Made by a program: the position numbers and the translations under genes. The notes under the pieces were generated by a model. The model saw only the letters and a program-made list of their open reading frames with translations, did no database searches and had not been told where the DNA came from. Shown here piece by piece: positions 1 to 11,681 of a DNA stretch of 64,000 nt. The stretch is from Piscicola geometra. Lineage: Eukaryota > Annelida > Clitellata > Hirudinida > Piscicolidae. The first letter of the stretch is position 1; each line of letters begins with the position of its first letter. The stretch spans positions 9,165,106 to 9,229,105 of the forward strand of contig OX030959.1 in assembly GCA_943735955.1 (NCBI GenBank). Reading direction: 5' to 3'.

Positions 1-605
1 TGAAGGAAACATTAGTTGGAGGTCGATGATGAGTTTATCGAATACGCTTTATTTATGGAATAATTTTCATTAAAAAATAAATGTATGAATTAGTTGGATT
101 AGTGAGGCTGCTACTGATATGAAACTTGTTAAGAATTTTGCAAAAATAAAAATAAGCTAAAAAGCGATCTTGAAATGAGATCTTCGCTGATAACGAGTGA
201 TAGTCCCGACAGATGCCTAGCCGCCACAAGCCACCATGCAAACAACTTTTGAGCTCTTGTCGTTACTCTCAATTCTTGCAAACGCGTTGAAACCTTTCCG
301 AAGAGGAAAAGTCTGATCGATAAATTTCAAGGCAGGGCAATTAGAGCGTTTTTGTTTCATTCTTTTTAAAGTTTAAATTGAGGTTAGTTGAGGATTAATG
401 GGTTGAATGGCAAGCAATGAGATACTCACTTGTGAGGGAGGGTCTAGGGAGCCTGCATGCAGTTGATCTATGGAGAGTCTGATCTGCAGGTTAAATTGTA
501 AACCACACTTCACCACCGTAAATAACTCATAGTGCTGCGAGGTGTTGTTGCAGAGATAAGTGCCAAACACTCGAGGCCTCTCTTAAACAATAGCGTGGAA
601 ACACC
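1..605. other. Unassigned unique sequence at left edge
   Basis: Ordinary mixed sequence that I cannot assign. On the minus strand, about 424-560 reads as an open stretch beginning RVFGTYLCNNTSQHYEL and ending at a good donor (CAA followed by gtgagtatc near 425-433), so an exon is possible, but I recognise no family and it does not match the missing part of the laminin N-terminal domain. By position it could be intron or downstream exon of the laminin gene, which is transcribed leftwards. Confidence 0.2.
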
Positions 606-850
606 CTATTGTGGAAGAGGAGGAGGCAGTGGAAGCGGAGGAGGCAGTAGAAGAGGAGGAAGAGGCAGTGGAAGAGGAGGAGGAGGAGGAAAAGGAGGAG
701 GAGGAGGAAGATGAGGAGGAGAAGGCAGTGGAAGAGGAGGAGGCAGTGGAAGAGGAGGAGGAGGCAGTGGAAGAAGAGGAGGAGGCAGTGGAAGAGGAGG
801 AGGCAGTGGAAGAGGAGGAGGAGGCAGTGGAAGAGGAGGAGGAAGAGGAA

Positions 851-881
<31 letters not shown>

Positions 882-1030
882 AGGCAGTGGAAAAGAAGAA
901 GGCAGTGGAAGAGTAGAAGGAGGCAGTGGAAGAAGAGGAGGCAGTGGAAGAGAAAGAAGAAGAAGCAGGTGGAAGAGGAGGAGAAGGCAGTGAAAGATGA
1001 GGAGGAGGAGGCAGTGGCCAATAAAAACAG
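606..1030. repeat. Purine-rich minisatellite (about 15-18 bp units)
   Basis: Imperfect tandem units such as AGGAGGAGGCAGTGGA fill about 420 bp. The plus strand is almost pure purine. All frames stay open, giving Gly/Arg-, Glu- or Ser/Pro-rich spurious reading frames on both strands, so I do not call a protein. Confidence 0.85.
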
Positions 1031-1849
1031 TAGTGAAAAAATGGAAGATGGATAGAGCAGGAAAAGGTGTCGTGGTGACAAAAGTATGAAAAAAAGAATA
1101 GAATGAAGAGGAAAAAGAGTTGAAAGAAAGAATAAGGAGTTTTATGATATTGTGCATTTGAAATATTCACTCAACGGTCAACATTAAATTGGAGCAAGCA
1201 ACTAATTGAATTAATGGCTTGAGTGATGAGATGCACCAGTGCATGGAGGTGTGCAACGTGGTTGCTACAGTTTGAAAAGGAAAGAATTGAAATGGAGTGA
1301 TTGAGTGTGAGTTTAACTGCGATGCTTCGTCTAAATGATGAACTGATGTGTCATAGCCTTATCTTTGTTTCAAAGCAGGCAGAATGGGAATATGAAAAAG
1401 TTTTATAAAAAGCATAAAAGCGAAGTTTGAAAACGAAATGTTTTTCAAAATAAAGATAAAATCTCGTTGGTTTCTGTCTACGAAGATGAAAGCAACAGCG
1501 TCTAGACATGCAAAGACCAGGAGAAACTGCACAAAAGCGACTCACTTTTCCATTCTTGAGGGGGTAGACGTTGGAGAAGTGGGTGTGGCATGTGGTGCAC
1601 TGAGATGCAGTCTTGACTGCTTCCTCCCGCTGGGACGGTTGCCTTCTTGATTGTCTGAATGCATCTTTATGGTCTTTCCGGTCTGGATGAATAATGCTTT
1701 TATAGACTATAAGGCCTCTTTCCGTTTTGACTGTTGTTTTATTTTTTATGTTTTCTTGCTTATAATATTTATTTATTTGTTATTTTCTTTTTAAGAGAAT
1801 AATTGTTAACTTGTTTAACTCAGTTGCTCATTAATATTTTTCAACGTGA
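1031..1849. other. Unique sequence, no gene seen
   Basis: Mixed unique sequence turning AT-rich towards 1740-1840. Only short open frames occur and none resembles a known family. It probably belongs to an intron of the leftward laminin gene. Confidence 0.4.
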
Positions 1850-2350
1850 ACCACCATCACACCAAACACCATCACACTACCTAACCATCACACTACCCAA
1901 TCATCACACCACCCAACCATCACACTACCTAACCATCACACTACCTAACCATCACACTACCTAACCATCACACTACCTAACCATCACACTACCTAACCAC
2001 CACACTACCTAACCATCACACTACCTAACCATCACACTACCTAACCATCACACTACCTAACCATCACACTAACTAACCATCACACTACCTAACCATCACA
2101 CTACCTAACCATCACACTACCTAACCATCACACTACCTAACCATCACACTACCTAACCATCACACTACCTAACCATCACACTACCTAACCATCACACTAC
2201 CTAACCATCACACTACCTAACCATCACACTACCTAACCATCACACTAACTAACCATCACACTACCTAACCATCACACTACCTAACCATCACACTACCTAA
2301 CTATCACCCTACTTAACCATCACACTACCTAACCATCACACCAAACCACC
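1850..2350. repeat. 16-bp minisatellite CCATCACACTACCTAA
   Basis: Roughly 30 nearly identical copies of a 16-bp unit run without interruption. Rare variants carry AACTAA or CCCAAT. In the sense of the laminin gene (minus) the array is G/T-rich and lies a few hundred bases after the proposed exon 3 donor. Confidence 0.95.
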
Positions 2351-2662
2351 ATCACACCATCTCCCAACATACAATCTTTCCATCATCACACCCCCCTCCC
2401 ACCCTCTCACAATCAGACCATCTCAGCATCACACATACCTCAACATCACACCACCATCACACCACCGTCTCAGCATCACACATACCTCAACATCACACCA
2501 CCATCTCACCATCACACATATCATTTCACCATCACACCACCATCACACCACCATCACACATATCATCTCACCACCACCTCACAACCTCACCACCACCTCA
2601 CCACCTCACCACCACCTCACAACCTCACCACCACCTCATCACCTCACCACCACCTCACACAC
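2351..2662. repeat. Degenerate CACCAC/ATCACAC repeat
   Basis: Short irregular units built from CATCACACCACC and CACCTCACAAC. In the laminin sense this is GTGGTGAGGTG-type sequence. It starts exactly at the proposed donor of laminin exon 3 (GAG followed by gtgtgtgagg). Confidence 0.8.
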
Positions 2663-5600
2663 CTCTAACAAATGCATCATCTCTCCTTCGGAGCTTGCCT
2701 TCATATTGAGCGTCTGCATGACTGACTCTTTCCACATCACCTTCACTCATCTTCACATCGCCTGCATCATCATCACCACCACTCTGCCTCCCTCCATCAT
2801 CATCACCACCACTCTGTTTCCTTCCATCATCATCACCACCACTCTGCCTCCCTCCATCATCACCACCACCGTCGTTCCCCTTCTCTTCTTCCCTTGACGA
2901 CGCCATCTTGTTATCGTCTTTGTTTGTCTTTCTATCTCTCTCCTCCGTCCTTCCTCCGTCAATCTCGCCTACTTCTTTCGTCTCAGATAAATATTTACTT
3001 TTATTTTTCCGCTTTTTCAAACGATTATCATTTTTATTATTGATTCTCCTAAAAGCTTCCTCTTCATCGCCATGCAATAAGTCGCTTTGAGCAGAATCGT
3101 CATCATCATCCTCTTCATCATTATCATCGTGATCATCATCTTTCTCATCATTATCACCACTTCTTCGATGTTTAAAGTCTCTTTTACCGTAACGATCTTC
3201 CTTCCTTCTGACCTTCCTGATGATGATCTCATCACGATTTCCTCCATCGACACCACTTCCATCTGCATCATTCTCACCCTTTGTTGTCTTTCTCTTACCA
3301 CCACCATCATCACCACCATCATCATCATCACCATCATCATCATCACCACCATCATCATCATCACCACCATCATATTTTTCTCCATGAGCATGTTCATTGT
3401 ACTCACCACCACCACCACGATCACCACCCTCCTCTTCCACCACCTTCAAACAACCCTCCTTCCCCTCCCTCTGAAACACCTGACGACAGCCCTGCCTGGA
3501 GACGGCAAACAGTGCCCACACTTGGAACTCTTGCCCATCGACTGACCTCTCCAGCACCCACTCGGCTGGCCTTGCAGAGTCGCCTGCAGTCAGCGCTATC
3601 GCTTCGATCTCCAGCACCTGCCATGCATGCCAATTTGGGACTATTTATAATCTTTTACCTTTTATTCTTTTTATTATATTATGTTTATTAGTTTTATTTC
3701 ATATAAACAAATCGATTTTTTAAACATATTTTTTCAAAAAAAACTTTTTTCCAATTCGATTAAGCAATCTTGCCTCTCATCGTCTGCAGTCTAGAGTTTC
3801 CACTGGCGCCTCGCTGAAGGCAACAAAACAACCACTGCCTCAACGTTCAAACATTTAATTTCATCTTCACGCTTTTTTTGCAACTTCTCAAATCGCTTCT
3901 ACAGCTCCAATGGTTTTTTGCAACACAGAAAGACACACAAACGTTCAAAACGCCTATTCCACTAAACCTTTCCGAGTAAATCACTGCACCAATACAAGCG
4001 GGCCTTATCTTATCTGCATCGGTCGTCCGATCATTCCGCATCATTCATTCAACGGTGCTGGCAGCGCGTGCCTCGATTGACGTTGTTGCCTGAATGCCTT
4101 CAACGATGAACACTCAAACTCTCGCGTAATGCAAATCGATAAAGTCGCAAAATCAATCTTGGCAACCGTATCAGATCGTCGCAGTTGCTGCAACTTCCGA
4201 ATCAAGGTCTTGTTTTTCGGTGCAATCATACACGAGAATTCGTTTTTTAAACACCGAAACTCAATTTTTAAGCCACTGCATCCACACAAATTCTCACCTC
4301 CACACAACCACCACAATCCACACAAACCCCCACCTCCACACAACCACCACAATCCACACAAACCCCCACCTCCACACAACTACCACAATCCACACAAACC
4401 CCCACCTCCACACAACCACCACAATCCACACAAACTCCCACTTCCACACAACCACCACAATCCACACAAACCCCCACCTCCACACAACCACCACAATCCA
4501 CACAAACCCCCACCTCCACACAACCACCACAATCAACACAAACCCCTACCTCCACACAACCACCACAATTCACACATCCAGCCGCACAAAACCACAATCT
4601 TCCGTCTCCCAAAAACCTGTTTCAAATCCATCGTAATGGTCACCCAACTGGCGCGTTCTCCCGTGGCGAGAGTGGGACCTTGCCAGGACTTGCTGCTGCT
4701 ACTGGAGGCTTCGAGGGTGTTGTTGATGCTGTGTGAGAGACCACCTTCATGGGAGGAGGAGCACAGACTGCAGGTGACTCTGTAGTTGGGTTCCTGAAGT
4801 CTGCAGTAGCGTTCGACACCGGCCTCACCACATGTGGCGTTCGCCTCGATGCTGGCGTACCGTGCCACGTTCACCGCCTTGGGATCTGTGAGGTGTGGGT
4901 TTGTGAGGGTGTTTGGGAAGAGTTTTTGATGTTTTATGATTTGTTTTTGTGGTAAATTATAATTTAAAAACATTATTGTATTAAAATTGATTTAAAAATA
5001 TTATTGTATTAAAATTGATTTAAAAATATTATTGTATTAATATTGATTTTAAAATATTATTGTATTAATATTGATTTTAAACTATTATTGTGTTAGTATT
5101 GGTTTTAAAGTATTGTTGTATTAATATTGATTTGCAAATATTATTGTATTAATATTGATTTAAAAATATTATTGTATTAATTATTTCTAACAATCATTGT
5201 TTTACTTTTAATTGTCAACAAATATTAAAGTTTCAATTTTGACTAAAAAAGTATTGTCTCAGTTATGAATAAAGTATAAAATTCTGTTGAAAAAAATGAA
5301 TGGTTGAAGAATATAAGTTAAAGCTTTCGAGTGATGAATAGTCATGAAAGCAATTTGTTAAACTAATGTAGGTTTCATTAGCGAGACATGCAACACTGTC
5401 ATACTTTTAATGCAGACTTGAATATATTCCCACGCGGTCCCTTCTTTTTACCGCAGATATCATCATACAACCATCCCACCTCCATCACTCAACCATCCCT
5501 CTTCCATCACTCAACCATCCCTCCTCCATCACTCAACTATCCCTCCTCCATCACTCATTCATCCCTCCTCCATCACTCAACCATCCCTCCTCCATCACTC

Positions 5601-8600
5601 AACTATCCCTCCTCCATCACTCATCCATCCCTCCTCCATCACTCAACCATCCCTCCTCCATCACTCAACCATCCCTCCTCCATCACTCAACCATCCCTCC
5701 TCCATCACTCAACCATCCCTCTTCCATCACTCAACCATCCCTTCTCCATCACTCAACCATCCCTCCTCCATCACTCAACCATCCCTCCTCCATCACTCAA
5801 CCATCCCACCTCCATCACTCAACCATCCCTCCTCCATCACTCAACCATCCCTCCTCCTTCACTCAACCATCCCTCCTCCATCACTCAACCATCCCTCCTC
5901 CATCACTCATCCATCCCTCCTCCATCACTCAACCATCCCTCCTCCATCACTCAACCATCCCTCCTCCATCACTCAACCATCCCTTCTCCATCACTCAACC
6001 ATCCCTCCTCCATCACTCAACCATCCCTCCTCCATCACTCAACCATCCCTCCTCCATCACTCAACCATCCCTCCTCCATCACTCATCCATCCCTCCTCCA
6101 TCACTCAACCATCCCTCCTCCATCACTCAACCATCCCTCCTTCATCACTCAACCATCCCTCCTCCATCACTCATCCATCCCTCCTCCATCACTCAACCAT
6201 TCCTCCTCCATCACTCAACCATCCCTCCTCCATCACTCATCCATCCCTTTCCATCACTCAACCATCCCTCCTCCATCACTCAACCATCCCACCTCCATCA
6301 CTCAACCATCCCTCCTCCATCACTCATCCATCCCTCCTCCATCACTCATCCATCCCTCCTCCATCACTCAACCATCCCTCCTCCATCACTCAACCATCTC
6401 TCCTCCATCACTCAACCATCTCTCCTCCATCACTCAACCATCCCTCCTCCATCACTCAACCATCCCTCCTCCATCACTCAACCATCCCTCCTCCATCACT
6501 CATCCATCCCTCTCCATCACTCAACCATCCCTCCTCCATCACTCAACCATCCCTCCTCCATCACTCAACCATCCCTCCTCCATCACTCAACCATCCCTCC
6601 TCCATCACTCAACCATCCCTTCTCCATCACTCAACCATCCCTCCTCCATCACTCAACCATCCCTCCTCCATCACTCAACCATCCCTCCTCCATCACTCAA
6701 CCATCTCTCCTCCATCACTCAACCATCCCTCCTCCATCACTCAACCATCCCTCCTCCATCACTCAACCATCCCTCCTCCATCACTCATCCATCCCTCTCC
6801 ATCACTCAACCATCCCTCCTCCATCACTCAACCATCCCTCCTCCATCACTCAACCATCCCTCCTCCATCACTCAACCATCCCTCCTCCATCACTCAACCA
6901 TCCCTTCTCCATCACTCAACCATCCCTCCTCCATCACTCAACCATCCCTCCTCCATCACTCAACCATCTCTCCTCCATCACTCAACCATCCCTCCTCCAT
7001 CACTCAACCATCCCTCTTCCATCACTCAACCATCCCTCCTCCATCACTCAACCATCCCTCCTCCATCACTCAACCATCCCTCCTCCATCACTCAACCATC
7101 CCTCCTCCATCACTCAACCATCCCTCCTCCATCACTCAACCATCCCTCCTCCATCACTCAACCATCCCTCCTCCATCACTCAACCATCCCTCCTCCATCA
7201 CTCAACCATCCCTCTTCCATCACTCAACCATCCCTCCTCCATCACTCAACCATCCCTCCTCCATCACTCAACCATCCCTCCTCCATCACTCAACCATCCC
7301 TCTTCCATCACTCAACCATCCCTCCTCCATCACTCAACCATCCCTCCTCCATCACTCAACCATCCCTCTTCCATCACTCAACCATCCCTCCTCCATCACT
7401 CAACCATCCCTCCTCCATCACTCAACCATCCCTCTTCCATCACTCAACCATCCCTCCTCCATCACTCAACCATCCCTCCTCCATCACTCAACCATCCCTC
7501 CTCCATCACTCAACCATCCCTCCTCCATCACTCAACCATCCCTCCTCCATCACTCAACCATCTCTCCTCCATCACTCAACCATCCCTCTTCCATCACTCA
7601 TCCATCCCTCCTCCATCACTCAACCATCTTTCCACTCTCACTTCTCCATCACTCCACTTCCACTGACACCATTTTCTCATCTATTTCCTAAAACCAATTT
7701 TGATTTTAAAGTAGTTTGGTTAGCTTATCGTGGATGTGTTGTAGATTTTTTGTGGATTTGTTATTGATGGATGGTTTATGGGTGGATGTGTTGTTGATGG
7801 ATGTGTTGTGGATGGATGTGTTTTGGATGGATGTGTTGTGGATGGATGTGTTGTGGATGGATGAGTTATGGATGGATGTGTTGTGGATGGATGGGTTATT
7901 GATGGATGTGTTGTGGATGGATGTGTTGTTGATGGATGTGTTGTGGATGGATGTGTTGTGAATGGATGTGATGTGGATGGATTTGTTGTGGATGGATGTG
8001 TTGTGGATGGATGTGTTGTGGATGGATGTGATGTGATGTGGATGGGTGTGTTGTTGATGGATGTGTGGTGGATGGATGTGTTGTGGATGGATGTGTTGTG
8101 GATGGATGTGTTGTGGATGGATGTGATGTGATGTGGATGGGTGTGTTGTTGGTGGATGTGTGGTGGATGGATGTGTTGTGGATGGATGTGTTGTGGATGG
8201 ATGTGTTGTGGATGGATGTGTTGTGGATAGATGTGTAATGGATGTGTGGTGGATGGATGTGTAACGGATGGATGTGTGGTGGATGGATGTGTAACGGATG
8301 GGTGTGTTGTTGATGGATGTGTGGTGGATGGATGTGTGGTTGATGGATGTGATGTGGATGGATGTGTGGTGGATGGATGTGTAGCGGATGGGTGTGTTGT
8401 TGATGGATGTGTGGTGGATGGATGTGTGGTTGATGGATGTGATGTGGATGGATGTGTTGTGGATGGATGTATGGTGGATGGATGTGATGTGGATGGATGT
8501 ATGGTGGATGTTTGCCCTTGTTATGCATTGGCACGAGGATTTATGCCGACTCTCATAAAAAGTTATAAGTCTTTTTACGAGTTTAAAACGATAATAAACA

Positions 8601-10909
8601 CACACATACACACCTACACACACGCACACACAAACACACACACAAACAAACACGTACATACACAAACACACACATACACACACTAAATTATGAATATGCA
8701 ACAATAAGTAGATTCATAACAGAAGACTTGAGCAAAGAGCCACGTTGGTGGGCTCATTGAAGCATTAATTAGGAAACACCGGGAGAGTAATTGTCGTCCC
8801 CAAAGCCTGAAGAATTTTCTGCAAAGAAGGTTCAAGGGAGGTCTTTAGGAATTAAACTTCCTCGCTGGCGGCCCAGCAGACCCATTGGAGCAGATGATTG
8901 GAGCAGGCCTTGGGTTGGCCTCGTTTGCCTTCATTTGCCTTCATTTACCTTTATTAAATTAAATTAGAACTTTAAACCAATTAGATTATACTTTGCTGGG
9001 TTTGAGGATTCAAAGCATGAAGTTCTATCCATGTAATTGCCTTGTTAACTCGCTTTGTTTATCGGAAGGAATGCCTCGAAGAGAGAACTCCTGCGACTGA
9101 ACAAATTGCTTACAAATCGTTATCGACTTTCACTTCGATGGAGCGAAGTAATTGCTGCGAAAGAGGCCGCTCGTAAATATGCTTGGTTGTGTGCGTAGAT
9201 GAGTGTTGTGAGTGCCGCTGAAGATTAATAGTGGAAAAGCAAAGAAGAAAAAGCTGGAAAAGGGCGGAAAAGATGGGATAGGAGGAAGGACGAAGAGGCA
9301 ACAATGCAGGAAGAATGCAATGTAGATGATGCACCAGTTGAAGTGTTCGTTGAAGGCAATAAAAAGACGAATGATGAGAGAGGAGCGTTCAAGATAAATC
9401 AGTGATGTGCTACCGCAGCGAAGGGAGGCAGGGATGCATGATGGGCTAGAGAGAGACCATGGCAAAGATTCACAATCAGAACAAATGTCTAATCACAACT
9501 TACAAGATCCCTTATTACCATTGCAACATTTGGAAGCATTCAGTCACCCACACTGAGTATTCAATATTAGGACAAACATTTTTGTCTGAAGAATGTATTG
9601 CCTGAGAGGCCTCTTTTGTCATTTGTGAAGCTTGCTGCATGTTTAGTGGGGGGATGCACGCCACAGGAAGTTATGCGCTTGTCAGTGATGCAACACGCAT
9701 GCATGCCTGACGCCCTTGCACAAAGCGTACATACAACCTCCTCGCATTGCTTTCCCATAGTTCATCGTTAACTAGAGCGAACATTTATGCTTTATTAACA
9801 TGGGAAGTTTGTTGTTAAAGGCTCGTCTACTGATATTGTTTTGCCAGCATCATCGATACGTATTTAGGCTGTTATGACACAACCCCGAGCCATAACACGA
9901 CTTATCGCCTCCATCTCACCATTAAGGTTTTAAAGGGTGTCCTCCGATGCCAGACACTGCACTCGTGCCACCACCACGAAAGATGTAACAGTCATTGTCT
10001 ACTCTCTCACGTGTCCAACTGATGAGCGATAGCAACAACACCAGTGTTCTCCACAGAGGAATGATGACTTGGTGCCAAACAGATCAGGACGGCATGGCAC
10101 TCAGCGGGGTGTATGCCATGCCGTCCTCTCCGAATGAATTTATGCGCAATAACTTGGTGAAGGCTTTTCGGAAAATGTTCTTTATTACTTGTATAAATTA
10201 TTGTTACGAAATTTGTTTTTGGGACTTTTTGGCATACCATTGCATGCATGATTCCTTGTGATCATTTCTCGAAAGAGTGAAATGCGAGTCGACTTTTCAA
10301 ACTTAAATATCTTCTCGATTTCTCTGCCGCGTCTCAAGCACACGTCTGCTTGCCTTTTTAAAGATTTCTAAATCGACTTTCCGTTCCTGATTTATGGCGC
10401 CTGCAGGCCGCGTCTGTTTGCCGACTGATCGCTGCGCGCGCATTTTCTAATGTACTGCTCCTAATTCAATTGCTTTCCACCCCTTCGAGGCCAGTCTTTA
10501 AGAATTAAAATTTTCAAAAGTTGTTGTGCTTGAGGTAATAGAAAACGAATTTGAAATAGGTGAGTGGTTGATTGAAGTAGGAGAGTGGTTGAGGTGAATG
10601 GGTAGTTGAGCAGAAAGGTAAGTAAAGATGACAAATATATTGAACTGAGTAGTTACAAAGATGGAAATTAAAAAAGCAAAGTGAAAAAAGAATCGGAAGT
10701 CATCGAAGCTAGAAACAAACTTGTTGTTGTTGGGGAGTTTGTTGCTGGGGAGTGTGGTGTTTGTTGTGTTTTAATCGTGGAGAAGTGGAGTTCGAAAAAA
10801 TAACAAATAAACACTTGCCTCGGTAGTCCTTGAGGAAGTTCCAGTCACACCTCGCCTGCCCAAACACCGCAAACTGCATGAAAGAGTACATAAAGAACAC
10901 GAGGCGCAT
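2663..10909 (-). CDS. Laminin subunit alpha, 5' part (signal peptide and start of LamNT domain)
   Basis: Three exons are supported on the minus strand: 10819-10909, 4617-4885 and about 2663-3617. Exon 1 starts at ATG 10909 and encodes a hydrophobic signal peptide (MRLVFFMYSFMQFAVFGQ). Exon 2 carries the laminin N-terminal signature (NATCGEAGVERYC) and then VTITMDLKQ. Exon 3 continues with AGDSARPAEWVLERSVDGQ and FAVSRQGC, as in laminin alpha domain VI. Phases agree: exon 1 ends in phase 1 and completes Asp with exon 2; exon 2 ends in phase 0. The exon 1 donor is GC (GAG followed by gcaagt), a known minority class. Exon 3 then runs on for about 260 codons of acidic low-complexity sequence; its end is uncertain. 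Laminin alpha is secreted and polymerises through LamNT in basement membranes. The rest of LamNT, the LE, L4 and LG domains are not visible and should lie left of the window. Family assignment is strong; exon 1 is probable; the exon 3 end is a guess. Confidence 0.8.
4277..4580. repeat. 36-bp minisatellite in laminin intron 2
   Basis: About nine copies of a 36-bp unit made of CACAAACCCCCACCTCCACA plus CAACCACCACAATC. In the laminin sense it is G/T-rich, and it starts about 36 bp after the exon 2 donor at 4616/4617. Confidence 0.9.
4960..5185. repeat. AT-rich 28-bp tandem repeat
   Basis: About eight copies of a roughly 28-bp unit containing AATATTATTGTATTAA and TTGATTT, lying just upstream of laminin exon 2 (exon end 4885) in intron 1. 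No coding potential. Sequence to 5460 is AT-rich and otherwise featureless. Confidence 0.85.
5464..7640. repeat. 22-bp minisatellite, about 2.2 kb
   Basis: About 100 copies of the 22-bp unit CCCTCCTCCATCACTCAACCAT. Most differences are single substitutions (CTT or TCT for CCT, AAC or ATC). A 767-codon frame spans it with a 22-residue period, because a stop-free 22-bp unit passes through all frames every 66 bp; I treat this as non-coding. It lies in laminin intron 1. Confidence 0.95.
7760..8515. repeat. 15-bp minisatellite ATGGATGTGTTGTGG
   Basis: About 50 copies of a 15-bp unit with variants (GATGTGATGTGG, GTGTGGTGG, GTGTAACGG). It is open in several frames (MDVLW-type repeats) and therefore a poor candidate for a gene. 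It lies in laminin intron 1. Confidence 0.95.
8596..8690. repeat. CA-rich microsatellite
   Basis: Interrupted CACACA/CATACA tract in laminin intron 1. Confidence 0.85.
8700..10555. other. Unique intronic sequence (laminin intron 1)
   Basis: Mixed unique sequence lying between laminin exons 1 and 2. I find no conserved protein similarity and no RNA gene. A near-palindrome around 10090-10125 (GACGGCATGGCA and TGCCATGCCGTC) could form a hairpin. Confidence 0.4.
10559..10793 (-). repeat. Duplicated piece of CNOT3 (exon 10 end plus intron 10)
   Basis: This stretch is almost identical to 19396-19663 in the same orientation. It carries the 3' end of CNOT3 exon 10 (the [11 protein letters not shown] codons), its donor and part of intron 10. 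Relative to the source it lacks about 40 bp between the donor and intron sequence and has only a few substitutions. Because intron sequence is included, this is a DNA-level duplication, not a retrocopy. It ends about 25 bp from the laminin exon 1 donor, on the same sense strand. Confidence 0.9.
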
Positions 10910-11375
10910 CCTTTGGCGTGCTATATTCCGAAGCTTGCAAAGGCTTTTATGCAGTCAAGCGAAGCTTTATGGCGGATATCAATTTATCGATTGGACAAGC
11001 AATAAAGCAAATCGTTGTTGTGTCGATGTTTCGGTGTATTCCAGATCGGAAAACTCAACTTCTCTGTGCACACCACACTAAAGCGTAGCAACAAAGTGAT
11101 TTATTCCAACATCTACTCGAGTTATTCTCACGATGCCGAATGTTTTGTTTATCTTGCGCAAATTAACGCGAGTCGGCGAAGCTCTTTCGCTTATATAGGC
11201 CTCCACAAGGCCTCCACAAGGCCTCTCAGCACTTGGAGGGGTAACTTGGCATTCCAGGAAGATTGTCTCTTGGCGACCATCGAACAATTAGTTATTCTTT
11301 CAGACGTTTTTATTGCCTTAGAGTTATTAACGCAGATCAACTAGCTTTAAGACTCCAACGCTGAGTCACTAATCA
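10910..11375 (-). promoter_or_regulatory. Region upstream of laminin exon 1
   Basis: About 460 bp between the proposed laminin start codon and the first minisatellite copy. It should hold the 5' UTR or promoter if exon 1 is correct. I see no clear TATA box or other recognisable element; the assignment rests on position only. Confidence 0.25.
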
Positions 11376-11681
11376 AGGAAACAGTATGTATGTGTGCATG
11401 AAACAGTATGTATGTGTGCATGAAACAGTATGTATGTGTGCATGAAACAGTATGTATGTGTGCATGAAACAGTATGTATGTGTGCATGAAACAGTATGTA
11501 TGTGTGCATGAAACAGTATGTATGTGTGCATGAAACAGTATGTATGTGTGCATGAAACAGTATGTATGTGTGCATGAAACAGTATGTATGTGTGCATGAA
11601 ACAGTATGTATGTGTGCATGAAACAGTATGTATGTGTGCATGAAGGGGTGTGTATGTGTGCATGAAGGGGTGTGTATGTGT
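11376..11681. repeat. 22-bp minisatellite ATGAAACAGTATGTATGTGTGC, left part
   Basis: About a dozen almost perfect 22-bp copies, followed by two copies of the GAAGGGGTGTG variant that fills the right part beyond the hAT element. The element interrupts what was one array. Confidence 0.95.

Noticed and set aside
5388..7691. 767-codon open frame on the plus strand (SITQPSLLHHS repeats)
   Set aside because: It is a stop-free 22-bp tandem repeat cycling through all frames inside laminin intron 1; it has no non-repeat domain.
8700..10555. tRNA or other structured RNA gene
   Set aside because: I looked for cloverleaf and A/B-box patterns and saw only one short palindrome near 10090-10125.
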